DNA from: Streptomyces canus
GTDB taxonomy: Bacteria; Actinomycetota; Actinomycetes; Streptomycetales; Streptomycetaceae
Length of the DNA stretch: 64,000 bases
Direction of reading: 5' to 3'
NCBI RefSeq assembly: GCF_041435015.1
Contig: NZ_CP107989.1
Span: 6,572,001 to 6,636,000, forward strand
The notes under the pieces were generated by a model. That model did not search any database, was not told the origin of the DNA, and saw nothing but the letters and a program-made list of their open reading frames with translations. The translations under genes and the position numbers were made by a program. Below are positions 18,543 to 27,941 of the stretch, in pieces. The stretch's first letter is position 1. Each line of letters starts with the position of its first letter.

Positions 18543-19439
18543 CTACGCCGCTACGGCCGAGTAGTGCGAGGCGTCGCCCTGGATCGAGTAGCTCTCCTTG
18601 CCCTCGATGCCCACCGGCACGTCCCCGGCGACGGTCACCCGGTGCAGCCGGCGCGGCAGCCCGTCGTAGTTGTCGACGGCGTAGTGCTGGGTGATGCGGT
18701 TGTCGAAGAGCACGAGCTGGTTCTCCGACCAGCGGTGCCGCAGCAGGTTCTCCGGCCGGGTCACATACGCCTGGAGCAGGTCGAGGACCTTGCGGGACTC
18801 GCTCACCGACAGGCCCACGATCCGCTGCGCGAACCCGCCGATGAACAGCCCGCGTTCACCGGTCAGCGGGTGCACCCGGACCACCGGATGGGCCGTGCGG
18901 AACTTGATGGAGGTGAACTGGGCGCGCCGGGCGGCCTGTTCCGCGTCCACCGTCTCCTCCGGTACGGCGTAGTCGTAGTCGTTGGTGTGCTCGGCCCACA
19001 GGCCGTCGGCCAGCCGGCGCAGCGGCTCGGGCAGATTCCGGTACGCGGCCGCCGAGTTGGAGATCAGCGTCTCGCCGCCGTACGGCGGGATCGTCAGGCT
19101 GCGCAGGGTGCTGGCCTGCGGCGGGTTGAGGACGAAGGTGACGTCGGTGTGCCAGTTGTTGGCGGCGCGTCCCTCCTCGCTGTCGACGGGCAGGACGTTC
19201 GGGGCGCCGTCCACGGCGGGCACGGTCGGGTGGGCGGTGGTGAGCTCGCCGAAGTGGCGGGCGAAGGCCTGCTGGCCCTCGTCGTCGAGGTTCACGTCAC
19301 TGAAGACCAGCGCCTTGTGGACGTTGAGGGCGTCCCGGAGGGCGGTGGCCGTCTCCTCGTCGAGCGGCCTGGAGATGTCGACGCCGGAGATGTGGGCGCC
19401 GATGCGGGCGGTGACCTTGCGGATCTCGATACCGGACAT
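18543..19439 (-). CDS. TauD/TfdA-family Fe(II)/2-oxoglutarate dioxygenase
   Basis: A 298-residue dioxygenase. The iron ligands are the H-x-D in N-N-W-H-T-D-V-T (His97, Asp99) and a distal His in T-Q-H-Y-A-V; the 2-oxoglutarate arginine is in R-R-L-H-R-V-T-V. The family oxidises sulfonates such as taurine or alkyl sulfates, releasing sulfite or sulfate. It is the last gene of the sulfur operon, 16 nt downstream of the FMN monooxygenase, which supports a role in obtaining sulfur from organic compounds. The preferred substrate (taurine, another sulfonate or a sulfate ester) is unknown. Confidence 0.88.
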   Translation of the reverse strand: MSGIEIRKVTARIGAHISGVDISRPLDEETATALRDALNVHKALVFSDVNLDDEGQQAFARHFGELTTAHPTVPAVDGAPNVLPVDSEEGRAANNWHTDVTFVLNPPQASTLRSLTIPPYGGETLISNSAAAYRNLPEPLRRLADGLWAEHTNDYDYAVPEETVDAEQAARRAQFTSIKFRTAHPVVRVHPLTGERGLFIGGFAQRIVGLSVSESRKVLDLLQAYVTRPENLLRHRWSENQLVLFDNRITQHYAVDNYDGLPRRLHRVTVAGDVPVGIEGKESYSIQGDASHYSAVAA

Positions 19440-19454
19440 GGGAGGGGGTCCTTC

Positions 19455-20792
19455 CTAGGCGTGGACGGGCTGGGCGTACTGGTTCGCGGGGCGCGGAAGG
19501 CCGTAGCGCTCCCGCAGGGTCTGTCGCGGGCCGTACTCTGCGCGGAGCAGACCGCGAGTGCGCAGGATCGGGACGACGTGGTCGACGAACGCGTCCAGGC
19601 CGGACGGCAGCACCGGGGGCATGATGTTGAAGCCGTCGGCGGCGCCCTGCGTGAACCAGGTCTCGATGGCGTCGGCGACCTGCTCGGGCGTACCGGCGAA
19701 GGTGAGATGGCCACGCCCGCCGCCGAGCCGCCCGATCAGCTGCCGCACGGTGAGACGGTCGCGCCGGGCCAGCTCCACGACGAGCGTGTAGCGGCTCTTC
19801 GCGCCCTCCACGGCGGACTCCGGCGGCAGGTCGGAGGGGAGCAGCCGGTCCAACTCAAGGGAACCTGCGGGCAGTTGCAGCAGCCGCTCCAGGTTGGCCA
19901 CGCCGTGGTGGTGCACGATGTGGTCCTCCAGCTCCCGCTCCTTCGCGAGCGCCTCGGCCTCCGTGGCACCGATGACGGGGACGATGCCGGGGAGCACCTT
20001 GATGTGGTCGGGGTCCCGGCCGGCCGCGGCGGTACGGGACTTGAGGTCGGCGTAGAAGGCCCGGGCGTCCTCGATGGTCTGCTGGGCGGTGAACACCGCC
20101 TCCGCGTACCGGGACGCGAACTCCTTGCCGTCCTCGCTGGAGCCCGCCTGCACGAGCAGGGGGTAACCCTGCGGGGTGCGGGGCACGTTGAGCGCGCCCT
20201 CGACGCTGAAGTACGTCCCCTGGTGCCGGGGCGGGTGGACCTTCGTGTCGTCGCCCCAGACGCCGGCGGCCTTGTCGCCGACGATCGCGTCGTCCTCCCA
20301 GCTGTCCCAGAGCTTGAGGGCCACGTCGAGGAACTCACCGGCCCGGGCGTACCGGTCCGCGTGGGCGGGCTCGTGCTCGAGACCGAAGTTGCGGGCGGCC
20401 TCCTTGCCCGCGGTGGTGACGATGTTCCAGCCCGCCCGGCCGCCGCTGATGATGTCCAGCGAGGCGAACTTCCGGGCCAGGTTGTAGGGGGAGTTGTAGG
20501 AGGTCGAGGCGGTCGCGATCAGCCCGATGTGCTCGGTGGCCGTCGCCAGCGCGGTCAGCAGGGTGAGCGGCTCCAGCGCACCGGCGGGCCGCTGGGCGAG
20601 GTTGCTCCACAACTGCGGCCCGTCGGCCAGGAAGAGCGAGTCGAAGGTGCCGCGCTCGGCGATCCGGGCGAGGCGGACGTAGTGGTCGAGCGAGACGTGC
20701 GCGAACGGGTCGCTCTCGGGGAGGCGCCAGGAGGCCTCGTGGTGGCCGGTGTTCATCAGGAACGCGTTGAGGTGGAGCTGTCCGCTGGTCAT
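19455..20792 (-). CDS. NtaA/SnaA/DszA-type FMN-dependent monooxygenase
   Basis: A 445-residue luciferase-like monooxygenase. Early motifs are [15 protein letters not shown] and S-L-D-H-Y-V-R-L-A, then F-D-S-L-F-L-A-D, and the middle holds [12 protein letters not shown]. The group uses FMNH2 from a separate reductase to oxidise nitrilotriacetate, dibenzothiophene sulfones or similar compounds. The neighbours argue for cleavage of a C-S bond in an imported sulfur compound. Its start codon overlaps the ATPase stop (ATGA), so translation is coupled. No FMN reductase gene is present in the operon. Confidence 0.88.
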   Translation of the reverse strand: MTSGQLHLNAFLMNTGHHEASWRLPESDPFAHVSLDHYVRLARIAERGTFDSLFLADGPQLWSNLAQRPAGALEPLTLLTALATATEHIGLIATASTSYNSPYNLARKFASLDIISGGRAGWNIVTTAGKEAARNFGLEHEPAHADRYARAGEFLDVALKLWDSWEDDAIVGDKAAGVWGDDTKVHPPRHQGTYFSVEGALNVPRTPQGYPLLVQAGSSEDGKEFASRYAEAVFTAQQTIEDARAFYADLKSRTAAAGRDPDHIKVLPGIVPVIGATEAEALAKERELEDHIVHHHGVANLERLLQLPAGSLELDRLLPSDLPPESAVEGAKSRYTLVVELARRDRLTVRQLIGRLGGGRGHLTFAGTPEQVADAIETWFTQGAADGFNIMPPVLPSGLDAFVDHVVPILRTRGLLRAEYGPRQTLRERYGLPRPANQYAQPVHA

Positions 20793-21514
20793 GCGTGGTC
20801 CTCCGTCACACCGAGCGCGGCCAGCAGCCGCTCCCGGTACTCGCCCAGCAGGGGGTCCCGGTACGAACGCGGGTGCGGGCGGTCGATGGTCAGGTCGAGG
20901 CCGATGCGGCCCTGTTCGAGTACGAGCACCCGGTCGGCGAGCACGATCGCCTCGTCCACGTCGTGGGTGACGAGGAGAACGGACGGCTGGTGGCGCTTCC
21001 ACAGCTCCCGCAGCAACGCGTGCATCTTGATGCGCGTCAACGCGTCAAGGGCTCCGAACGGCTCGTCGGCCAGCAGGAGTTCGGGTTCGCGGACCAGGGA
21101 GCGGGCAAGGGCGGCGCGCTGGGCCTCGCCGCCGGAGAGCTCGTTGGGCCAGGCGCGTTCGCGGCCCTCCAGACCCACCTCGGCGAGCGCCTCCCGGCCC
21201 CTGTCCTCGCCGTCCGTGCCCAGCAGGACGTTGTCCAGCACCCGCCGCCAGGGCAGCAGCCGTGAGTCCTGGAAGACCACGGACACCCGTTCGGGAGCCG
21301 TGAGCCGGCCGCTGCCCACGACCTCGTGGTCCAGCCCCGCCACCGCCCGTAGCAGCGTGCTCTTTCCGGAGCCGCTGTGCCCGAGCAGGGCGACGAACTG
21401 TCCGGCCGGGATGTCGAGATCGATGCCGTCCAGGACCGTACGCCCGCCGAACGACCGGGTCAGGCCCCGGAGTCGGACGGCCGGCCGGGTCAGCTGCTCA
21501 GTGTGCGTCGCCAT
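20789..21514 (-). CDS. ssuB: ABC transporter ATPase (SsuB-like)
   Basis: A 241-residue ATPase. The Walker A motif G-H-S-G-S-G-K-S-T spans residues 45-53, the signature is L-S-G-G-E-A-Q-R and Walker B is E-L-L-L-A-D-E-P. It energises import by the adjacent membrane protein on the cytoplasmic face. It belongs to the nitrate/sulfonate/taurine group (R-L-L-P-W Q-loop region). It overlaps the monooxygenase gene by 4 nt and the permease gene by 25 nt. The ATG at 21514 was chosen from the homologous start M-A-T-H-T-E-Q. Confidence 0.92.
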   Translation of the reverse strand: MATHTEQLTRPAVRLRGLTRSFGGRTVLDGIDLDIPAGQFVALLGHSGSGKSTLLRAVAGLDHEVVGSGRLTAPERVSVVFQDSRLLPWRRVLDNVLLGTDGEDRGREALAEVGLEGRERAWPNELSGGEAQRAALARSLVREPELLLADEPFGALDALTRIKMHALLRELWKRHQPSVLLVTHDVDEAIVLADRVLVLEQGRIGLDLTIDRPHPRSYRDPLLGEYRERLLAALGVTEDHA

Positions 21515-22329
21515 GACAGCACCCTCCGTTCGACGAGACGGACCGCGCTGTCGGAGACCAGGCCGAAGACGCCGTAGACGACGAGACCGACGAGGATCAC
21601 ATCGCTCTGGCCGTAGTTCTGGGCCTGGAACATCAGGTAGCCGAGTCCGCTGGTGGCGTTGATCTGCTCCAGGACGACCAGGCCCAGCCAGGAGCCGGTG
21701 ACGCCGAGCCGCAGGCCCACGAAGAATCCGGGCAGCGCGCCGGGGACGACGATCTGCCGCACGAAGGCGAACCTCGACAGCCCCTGCACCTCGGCGAGTT
21801 CGACGAAGCGGTGGTCGATGCCGGCCAGCGCGGCATGGGTGTTCAGATAGATCGGGATGTAGACGACGATCGCGATGATCGCGACCTTGAAGGTCTCGCC
21901 GATGCCCAGCCAGAGGATGAACAGCGGGATCAGACCGAGGGTCGGGATCGCCCGGTTGAGGTTGACCGTCCCGTCGATCAGCGCCTCGCCCGTCCGGCTG
22001 AGACCGGAGGCCAGGGCCAGCAGGACCCCGGCGACCAGGCCGATCGCGAAGCCGGTCGCGGCCCGCTGGAGCGAGGTCAGGATGTCGGTGGGCAGGGTCC
22101 CGTCGGTCCACAGGTGGGCGCCCGTCCTCACCACCGTCCAGGGTGCCGGGATCGCGGCCGGGTCGAGCTGTCCGGCGGCGGAGGCGGCGGCCCACAGGGC
22201 GAGGAGGAGGACCGGTCCGGCGAGCCGGGCGGCGGGCAGCCGCCTGCCGGGGGAGAGCCGGCGGCGCCTGCGGACCTGGGGTGTGTCCTTCGCCGGGGCG
22301 AGCGTGACGGCGGCTCCGGTCGTGGTCAC
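21490..22329 (-). CDS. ssuC: ABC transporter permease (SsuC-like)
   Basis: A 279-residue membrane protein with about six helices after a basic cytoplasmic N-terminus ([11 protein letters not shown]). The cytoplasmic EAA-type loop is [11 protein letters not shown], where the ATPase docks. It forms the channel for the substrate delivered by the binding protein. The GTG at 22329 has GGAGG nine bases upstream; another GTG at 22338 overlaps the upstream stop (GTGA) and cannot be excluded. It is the second gene of the operon. Confidence 0.88.
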   Translation of the reverse strand: MTTTGAAVTLAPAKDTPQVRRRRRLSPGRRLPAARLAGPVLLLALWAAASAAGQLDPAAIPAPWTVVRTGAHLWTDGTLPTDILTSLQRAATGFAIGLVAGVLLALASGLSRTGEALIDGTVNLNRAIPTLGLIPLFILWLGIGETFKVAIIAIVVYIPIYLNTHAALAGIDHRFVELAEVQGLSRFAFVRQIVVPGALPGFFVGLRLGVTGSWLGLVVLEQINATSGLGYLMFQAQNYGQSDVILVGLVVYGVFGLVSDSAVRLVERRVLSWRRTLSS

Positions 22330-22334
22330 GGCGC

Positions 22335-23402
22335 TCACCTCCGGTACTCCGCGGCCACGGCCTTCGCGGCGATGCCCTCGAAGCGGTGGTCGAAGAGGTC
22401 GCCCACGTCGAACTTCTTCACGAAGCCGCCCTCCGCCAGCAGATCGGCGGTCTCCTGCTCCCACTTGATCGCCTCGCTCCAACTCGGCGGGAACAGGGGC
22501 TTGTTGGCGAGGGCGGTGACCGCCTTGGCCTGGGCGAGGGTCAGGTTCTGCGTCTTGACGTAGAACTGCTCGTTCCAGATGTCGGGGTTCTCGTACGCCC
22601 ACACCTGGCCCTTGGCCCAGTACGGGATGTAGGCGGCGACCGCGGCGGCCTTCGCGGAGTCGGCCAGCACGGAGGTCGGCGCCCACAGGAGGGTGAGCAG
22701 GTCGACGACGTCGGTGGTGACGGCGTGGGCGCCCTTGGCCTCGTACTGCGACAGATAGGCGGGCGCCTGGCTGTTGGCGAGCGGCGCGATGTCCACCTGG
22801 CCCGACTGGAGGGCGGTGAAGAACTGGTTGCTGGTCAGCGGGACGAGCTTGACGTCGTCGTACGCGATGCCGGCCTTCTTCAACGCCCGCAGGAGAACGA
22901 CGCCTTGGGCCTGGCCCTGGGAGAAGGCGAGCCGCTTCCCCTTGAAGTCCTCGACCGTGCGGATGTCGCTGCCGGGCTTGGTGGCGAAGACATAGCTCGG
23001 TTTGCGGGTGATGTTGATCGCGACGATCTTCGCGTCGAATCCCTGGTAGTGCGCCTGGATCGGCGGAATACCCGCGTTGGTGGCGACCTCCAGGGAACCC
23101 GCACGGAAGGCGTTGATGACATCGGGCCCTGCGGCGATATTCGCCCAGCTCGACACCTTGAACGGAAGCGCACCCAACTTACCCAGTTTCAATTGGAGTT
23201 GCTGGGTGCCGAGATACGAGGCGATCTTCAGGCTGGTACCCGCCGGGACCTTGGCGGCGAGCGGGGCGGACAGGGCGTCCTTGCTGTCGGCGGCGGCACT
23301 GCTTCCGGCGCAGCCGCTCAGCCCGGCGACGCCGGCCGCGGCACCGAGGATCGAGGAGAGGAACAGACGCCGGTCGATGCCGGACGTACGGGAAACAGGC
23401 AT
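22335..23402 (-). CDS. ssuA: Sulfonate-type substrate-binding lipoprotein (SsuA-like)
   Basis: A 355-residue periplasmic-type binding protein. Its signal has both twin arginines (D-R-R-L-F-L-S-S) and a lipobox (L-S-G-C), so it is probably exported folded and anchored to the membrane by lipid. The mature part has the NMT1/SsuA fold ([23 protein letters not shown]). It captures aliphatic sulfonates or related sulfur compounds. It is the first structural gene of the operon and lies ~100 nt downstream of the cysteine leader peptide, so it is probably controlled by cysteine supply. Confidence 0.88.
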   Translation of the reverse strand: MPVSRTSGIDRRLFLSSILGAAAGVAGLSGCAGSSAAADSKDALSAPLAAKVPAGTSLKIASYLGTQQLQLKLGKLGALPFKVSSWANIAAGPDVINAFRAGSLEVATNAGIPPIQAHYQGFDAKIVAINITRKPSYVFATKPGSDIRTVEDFKGKRLAFSQGQAQGVVLLRALKKAGIAYDDVKLVPLTSNQFFTALQSGQVDIAPLANSQAPAYLSQYEAKGAHAVTTDVVDLLTLLWAPTSVLADSAKAAAVAAYIPYWAKGQVWAYENPDIWNEQFYVKTQNLTLAQAKAVTALANKPLFPPSWSEAIKWEQETADLLAEGGFVKKFDVGDLFDHRFEGIAAKAVAAEYRR

Positions 23403-23484
23403 GGGAGAGCTCCCGGAATCAGCGCCGGAACAGCGCAGGGGAAAGCACGAAGAAGGAAAATCAACGCAGGGGAAATGAGCGCGT

Positions 23485-23500
23485 CACGCGGGGCAGCGTG
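23485..23500 (-). promoter_or_regulatory. Hairpin immediately after the leader stop codon
   Basis: A 5-bp stem (CACGC / GCGTG) with a 6-nt loop begins on the base after the leader peptide stop. Ribosome stalling on the terminal cysteine codons would mask it, so it is a candidate attenuator element. Confidence 0.3.
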
Positions 23501-23560
23501 TCAGCAACAAAGGGTGCGACAGTACAGGTGCGGGCTCATGAACAGGATGTTCGCGGTCAT
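23501..23560 (-). CDS. Cysteine-rich leader peptide of the organosulfur operon
   Basis: A 19-codon frame, M-T-A-N-I-L-F-M-S-P-H-L-Y-C-R-T-L-C-C, ends in two cysteine codons with a third five codons earlier, then stops. It may start instead at the second ATG (23539), which gives a 12-residue peptide; that ATG lies 32 nt after a perfect TTGACA, the right distance for leaderless translation. Cysteine-rich short leaders that sense cysteine by ribosome stalling are described in mycobacteria, and short leader peptides are annotated upstream of sulfur genes in other actinobacteria. The position here, 98 nt before ssuA on the same strand, fits that role. The first ATG overlaps the stop of the ROK gene (ATGA). 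Confidence 0.6.
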   Translation of the reverse strand: MTANILFMSPHLYCRTLCC

Positions 23561-24780
23561 GCGGAGGCTCTGTCAACATTCGGAGTTTCTGAATTAATTC
23601 CGCTCAGGTGGGAGAGGGTGAGCGGATCCCGGTAGAGCACGTCGAGGGCCACCGCACCGCCCGCCACGGCGAGCACGGAATCCGGGAAACCCGTGGGCAG
23701 CACGGACGTCGCGCGTTCGCTCCCCACCCCCTCGCGCAGGGCGGCGAGGCAGTCCTGCCGGTGCATGACACCGACCTCGGTGACCACGACCGTCTCCGGG
23801 TTCAGCACGTCGAGCAGCAGCCGTGCCGCCCGTCCGACGGCACCCGCACGCTCCACCAGCAGCCGTACCGCCTCCGGATCGCCCGCGGCCGCCGCCGCGA
23901 CCACGTGCATCGGGTTGCGGCCCTCGATGACGCCCGCCCGCCGGGCCCGCCGGCACAGCGTCCGCTCGCTCAACTCGGCCTGGAGGCAACCGGTCCGGCC
24001 GCACTCGCAGGGCTCCGAGCCGCCCGGCACCGGCAGATGGGCGATGGCGCCCGCCTGCGAGCGCGGCCCGTGATGCACCTCGTCGTTGGTGGCGAACGCC
24101 GCGTCCACCACGTTGCCGACGAACAGATGCAGCACGCTCCGGCTGCCGCGCGCCCGCCCGAACAGCCGCTCCGCGTTGACCAACGCCCGCGCGTGCCCGT
24201 CCACATGGACCGGCAGCCCGGTGCGGTCGCCCAGCACCTCCCGTACCGGCACCTCGTGCCAGCCCAGCAGGGGGTGCTCGACGACGGTCCCGGAGTCCCG
24301 GTCCACCCAGCCGCCGACGGCCACGCCGACGCCGAGCGGCCGGCAGCCGGGGGCCGCGTCCAACAGAGCCCCGAGCGCTTCGGCGGCGCGCGCCAACACC
24401 GGCTCGGGAGCGGTGTGTTCGTGCTTCAGCTCGCGGCGCGCCAGCACCCGGCCGCGCAGATCGAGCAGCGCGACCGTGGTGTACGGCACCGCCACGTGCA
24501 CGCCGCCGACCACGAACCGTGAGTCGTCCAGGTCGACGGGGACGTGCGGGCGCCCCACACCGTTCGACCGCCGGGGTACGGCCGACTCGCGGATCAGCCC
24601 GAGCTCGCTGAAGCGGGCGCAGTGGTCGGTGACGGAGGCGGGGGACAGCCCGGTCAGCCGGGAGATGGTGCTGCGGGCCACCGGGCCGTGCTCCAGCACG
24701 GACCGCAGGACCACGCTGGCGCTGGTCCGGCGCCGGGACATGGGAGTGGGGGTGACAGGGGGTGCCTCGGTACGGGGCAT
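23557..24780 (-). CDS. ROK-family transcriptional regulator
   Basis: A 407-residue regulator. An N-terminal winged helix-turn-helix (S-V-L-E-H-G-P-V-A-R-S-T-I-S-R-L-T-G-L-S) precedes an actin-like ROK domain with the zinc motif C-E-C-G-R-T-G-C near the middle. ROK proteins are sugar-responsive repressors or, without the helix-turn-helix, sugar kinases. The ligand is unknown. Its stop codon overlaps the leader ATG of the sulfur operon and a TTGACA lies inside its 3' end, so read-through is possible but independent promotion is likely. The ATG at 24780 was chosen; 24741 is an alternative. Confidence 0.85.
   Translation of the reverse strand: MPRTEAPPVTPTPMSRRRTSASVVLRSVLEHGPVARSTISRLTGLSPASVTDHCARFSELGLIRESAVPRRSNGVGRPHVPVDLDDSRFVVGGVHVAVPYTTVALLDLRGRVLARRELKHEHTAPEPVLARAAEALGALLDAAPGCRPLGVGVAVGGWVDRDSGTVVEHPLLGWHEVPVREVLGDRTGLPVHVDGHARALVNAERLFGRARGSRSVLHLFVGNVVDAAFATNDEVHHGPRSQAGAIAHLPVPGGSEPCECGRTGCLQAELSERTLCRRARRAGVIEGRNPMHVVAAAAAGDPEAVRLLVERAGAVGRAARLLLDVLNPETVVVTEVGVMHRQDCLAALREGVGSERATSVLPTGFPDSVLAVAGGAVALDVLYRDPLTLSHLSGINSETPNVDRASA
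23572..23577 (-). promoter_or_regulatory. Putative -35 element (TTGACA) for the sulfur operon leader
   Basis: A perfect TTGACA inside the 3' end of the ROK gene, pointing toward the leader and ssuA. The -10 is poor (CATCCT at a 21-nt gap or AACATC at 19), so a helper regulator may be needed. Confidence 0.4.
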
Positions 24781-25201
24781 GGAAGACCGTCCTCGGGAAC
24801 GGGGGCCGACACGTCTCGGAGGATGAGGCGCGCCGGAGCCCGCCTCACGCCGGACGGCGACAGACGGCCGTGCCCACACGTCGCAGATCGACGTGGCGAC
24901 GCGACGAGAAGTACCGGGACTGGGCGACCATGAGGGAAGAGTAGGTCAGGAACGGTGAATCCGACCAGACCACTAGGATTCGTTTGGAGATTTCCCACAG
25001 CGGTGTGAACGGCGTCCCTGTATCCCCGGCCACCTCACCTCAGTGACAGGGGTCACGCCGAACCCGGTGTAACCCGCACTCTTTGTTCGGAGCCCACCAA
25101 GCCCCCGTTCCCCGCTTTGTCGGGCGCTGACGGTGATCGGCCGGAGCGCGCTGGGATAGCGTCACGACGTCCCCCGCCGTTCACACCCTCGCGGAGTCCC
25201 C
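24781..25201. other. Divergent intergenic region between ROK regulator and bioY
   Basis: 421 nt with no supportable gene. It contains a possible -10 (TAGCGT, 25157-25162) 40 nt before bioY and a GGAG ribosome site at 25194-25197. No clear operator or riboswitch fold was seen. Confidence 0.5.
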
Positions 25202-25777
25202 ATGAGCACCGCCGTCGCCCCCCTTCGCACCGGCCAGGTCCTCGCCGACCTGATCCCCGCCTCCCGCGTCCGGGACGTCGCGCTCGTGGTCGGCGGCGCC
25301 GCGCTCACCGGCCTCGCCGCGCAGCTCTCCGTCCCCGTGCCGGGCTCCCCGGTTCCGGTGACGGGCCAGACCTTCGCCGCGCTGCTCGTCGGCACGACCC
25401 TGGGCGCCCGCCGCGGTGTCGCCTCCCTCGCCCTGTACGCGCTGGCAGGCCTCGCCGGTCTCCCGTGGTTCGCCCAGGGCACCTCCGGGTTCTCCGTCTC
25501 CTTCGGTTACATCCTCGGCATGATCCTCGCCTCCGCCGCCGTCGGCGCCCTGGCCCGCCGTGGTGCCGACCGCTCGCTGCTGCGCACGGCGGGCACGATG
25601 CTGGTCGGTGAGGCGATCATCTACGCCATCGGCGTCCCCTACCTCGCCTACGCCGCCGACATGTCGGTCTCCGCCGCGATCGCGGCCGGCCTCACCCCGT
25701 TCCTCCTCGGTGACGCTCTCAAGGCCGCTCTGGCCATGGGGGTGCTCCCCACCGCCTGGAAGCTCGTCAAGCGCTGA
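25202..25777 (+). CDS. bioY: Biotin transporter BioY
   Basis: A 191-residue membrane protein, the substrate-binding S component for biotin uptake. It has about six hydrophobic helices and the BioY motifs G-S-P-V-P-V-T-G-Q-T-F and L-A-G-L-A-G-L-P-W-F. Many actinobacterial BioY proteins work with energy-coupling proteins encoded elsewhere, or possibly alone; no bioM/bioN genes follow. The gene is monocistronic. Its 3' end overlaps the 3' end of the convergent flavoprotein gene by 11 nt. Confidence 0.93.
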   Translation: MSTAVAPLRTGQVLADLIPASRVRDVALVVGGAALTGLAAQLSVPVPGSPVPVTGQTFAALLVGTTLGARRGVASLALYALAGLAGLPWFAQGTSGFSVSFGYILGMILASAAVGALARRGADRSLLRTAGTMLVGEAIIYAIGVPYLAYAADMSVSAAIAAGLTPFLLGDALKAALAMGVLPTAWKLVKR

Positions 25778-27044
25778 CACGCCTCCCGAAGAGGCTCGCC
25801 GGGTCGTACCGCGACTCCAACTCGGCGAGCCTCTTCCGCGTTTCGGCGTCGTACAGTCCCTCGGTCCGGTCCCCGGCCCCGAAGGCGAAGTTGACGGTAC
25901 GGCCGAGGGTGGTGGCCTCGAGCAGCCGGAAGGCCGGGTCCAGCAGCTCGCGCGCCTGATGACGCCCGCCGCCGGTCAACAGCCGTAGCAGAAACCGCCC
26001 TTCGCGGTACGGCACCGAGTTCGGCGCCGGCCGGGCCAGCGCCCCGCCCAGATGATTGATCTGTACGACCACCATGGCACCCGCGCCTGGCCCGGTCCGC
26101 GCGAGCAGCTCGGCGGCCCGCTCCACGTCCAGTTCGCCGAGCACCGCGCTGTCTCCGTAGTAGCTGTGCGGGACGTCGGGGTCGCTGTGGATGGTGTGGC
26201 TCTCGGCGTACGGCATCTCGCGCAGCGAGTCCGCGAGCACCGGGCCCATCTCCCGCAGCGGCGCGACGAGTCGGCCGCCGTCGGCGCCGGTGTGGGCGAC
26301 CCGTACGGAGACGACGTACCGCCCCCGCAGGTGGGGCGGCAGCGCCGGGATGTCCGGATACGGTACGGCCGCGAAGGACGAGGTCAGTGTGGACGGCACG
26401 GTCCCGGTCCACTCCTTGTACGCCCGCAGCGCGTCCGCCGGATCGACCTCGCGGCCGTCGAAGGCGAGCGAACCACCGTAGAGGGTCCGCACGGGGACGA
26501 GTCCCATCTCCAGTTCGGTGACGACCCCGAGGCGGTGGCCGCCGCCGAGGAGGCCCCAGTAGAGCTCGGACTCCTCGGTGACATGGCGCAGTCGGCCGTC
26601 CGCGGTGACGACGTCGAGCGAGCGGACGTGGTCGGCCGCGTAGCCGAACTCCCGCGCCAGGATGCCGAGTCCGCCGCCGAGCGTGTACGACACGGCACCG
26701 ACGCCGGGCGCGGAACCGTTGAGGGGTGCGAGCCCGTACGGCTCGGCCGCCTCGACCACCTGACCCCAGCGGACACCCGCCTGGACGCGGGCGGTGCGGG
26801 CCGCGGGATCGATGGCCACCCGGTCCATGCGCCGGGTGCTGATGAGCGCGCCGCCCTCCACCGCGCCGGGCAGCCCGTGTCCGGTGGCCAGCACGGTGAC
26901 GGGCAGCCGCGCGCCGGCCGCCTGACGCACGGCGGTGACCACGTCGTCGGCGGAGCGGACGGGGAACACCAGATCGGGGCGCAGGGCGAACCCGGTCTGG
27001 AAGCTGCTGACGTCGTCGTCGGTCGAGGTGTTCATGCCGGACAT
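25767..27044 (-). CDS. FAD-binding oxidoreductase (BBE/6-hydroxynicotine oxidase type)
   Basis: A 425-residue flavoprotein of the PCMH fold with a C-terminal berberine-bridge segment. The FAD pyrophosphate loop is V-T-V-L-A-T-G-H-G-L-P-G, and His56 in G-H-G is the residue that binds FAD covalently in relatives. T-L-G-G-G-L-G-I-L-A-R-E-F-G is also diagnostic. The second covalent cysteine of bicovalent enzymes is replaced (L-G-G-G-H-R), so only one attachment is expected. The substrate is unknown. The start (27044, or 27035) lies at the edge of a 16-bp palindrome, which suggests repression by an unlinked regulator. Confidence 0.86.
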   Translation of the reverse strand: MSGMNTSTDDDVSSFQTGFALRPDLVFPVRSADDVVTAVRQAAGARLPVTVLATGHGLPGAVEGGALISTRRMDRVAIDPAARTARVQAGVRWGQVVEAAEPYGLAPLNGSAPGVGAVSYTLGGGLGILAREFGYAADHVRSLDVVTADGRLRHVTEESELYWGLLGGGHRLGVVTELEMGLVPVRTLYGGSLAFDGREVDPADALRAYKEWTGTVPSTLTSSFAAVPYPDIPALPPHLRGRYVVSVRVAHTGADGGRLVAPLREMGPVLADSLREMPYAESHTIHSDPDVPHSYYGDSAVLGELDVERAAELLARTGPGAGAMVVVQINHLGGALARPAPNSVPYREGRFLLRLLTGGGRHQARELLDPAFRLLEATTLGRTVNFAFGAGDRTEGLYDAETRKRLAELESRYDPASLFGRRVSA

Positions 27045-27047
27045 GCT

Positions 27048-27086
27048 GGAGGCATAACCTGACAGTTTCCGTCAGGTTATGCCTCC
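27048..27086. promoter_or_regulatory. 16-bp perfect inverted repeat, TetR-type operator or terminator
   Basis: Perfect arms (27048-27063, 27071-27086) flank a 7-nt centre. The core CCTGAC-n7-GTCAGG is typical of TetR-family operators. It abuts the flavoprotein start codon and lies 20 nt beyond the stop of the LPXTG gene, so it could also terminate that gene. There is no T-run. Confidence 0.6.
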
Positions 27087-27105
27087 ACCGGTTTCCCGCT
27101 CCGGG

Positions 27106-27825
27106 TCAGCAGGTGGTGTGCCGCGGCCGCCGCTGCGACCACCACAGCCCGGCCGCGCCCGCCGCCATCAGCGAGGCGCCCGCGGCCCCGAGAGGCAGCA
27201 GGTCCCGCCCGACCCCGGTCTTGGGCAGTTCGTCACCGCCGGGTGCCACCGGCTTGTTGTCGGTGCCCAGCAGCAGCGGGGTGGCCGGGGCGTTCGGCGA
27301 CGGGTTCGTCGTACCGAAGGGAACCGGGCCCTGCTGCCAGAACGTCTTCTTTCCGTCGCCGGTCTGCACCGGCAGACAGATCTTTCCGGTCTTCTTGAGA
27401 TCGAATGTCGCGTCGACGGCGTATGACTTCGACTTACCGGCGGCGAGATTGTCGACGGGGCAGATGAAACCGCTGTTCGAGCCCTCCGGCAGATCCTTTT
27501 CTTCCATCGGAGAGCAGCCTTGAACGTTTTTGACCGTCATGCCGTCGAAACCGACGACCAAAAGCCTGATCTTTCCGCTGTCCTTGCTCCCGTCGTTCTT
27601 CACGGTGGCCGTGAGGTCGGTCTTCTGCGAGCTGTTGTCGACGGAGATCGTCCCGGGCAGTGTCGTCGTCAGCTCCACGCCCGCCGGTGCCTCGTCAACG
27701 GCCTTTCCCCCCTTACTGCTTGCGGGTCCCTCGTCCGCGCTCGCGGTGACGGAAAAGATCATCACCGTCGAGAAAGCTGCCGTGACCAGCGATCCGGCAA
27801 TGGTCGTCATGCGACGAGAACTCAT
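27106..27825 (-). CDS. LPXTG-type sortase-anchored surface protein
   Basis: A 239-residue secreted protein. A signal peptide (ends near V-T-A-S-A-D-E) is followed by a Cys-containing beta-rich domain (two visible cysteine pairs, C-S-P...C-P and I-C-L-P), then the sortase motif L-P-K-T-G at residues 200-204, a hydrophobic helix and a basic tail R-R-P-R. It should be linked to the peptidoglycan. GGGGGA upstream supports the ATG at 27825. It is divergent from the Ser/Thr kinase. The partner or substrate is unknown. Confidence 0.85.
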   Translation of the reverse strand: MSSRRMTTIAGSLVTAAFSTVMIFSVTASADEGPASSKGGKAVDEAPAGVELTTTLPGTISVDNSSQKTDLTATVKNDGSKDSGKIRLLVVGFDGMTVKNVQGCSPMEEKDLPEGSNSGFICPVDNLAAGKSKSYAVDATFDLKKTGKICLPVQTGDGKKTFWQQGPVPFGTTNPSPNAPATPLLLGTDNKPVAPGGDELPKTGVGRDLLPLGAAGASLMAAGAAGLWWSQRRPRHTTC

Positions 27826-27941
27826 GTTCGTCCCCCTTGGCTGCGCCTGAATTCGCAGTACTTGAAGAGGTACCACAAGATTTCTCCGCACTATGCTGGT
27901 ACGGCGCGAAGTGTGACCATTGTGTTCCAGTCGGGGCATCG

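Noticed and set aside
18564..21662. 1032-codon plus-strand frame over the sulfur operon
   Set aside because: It is the antisense of three clear genes and lacks a ribosome site.
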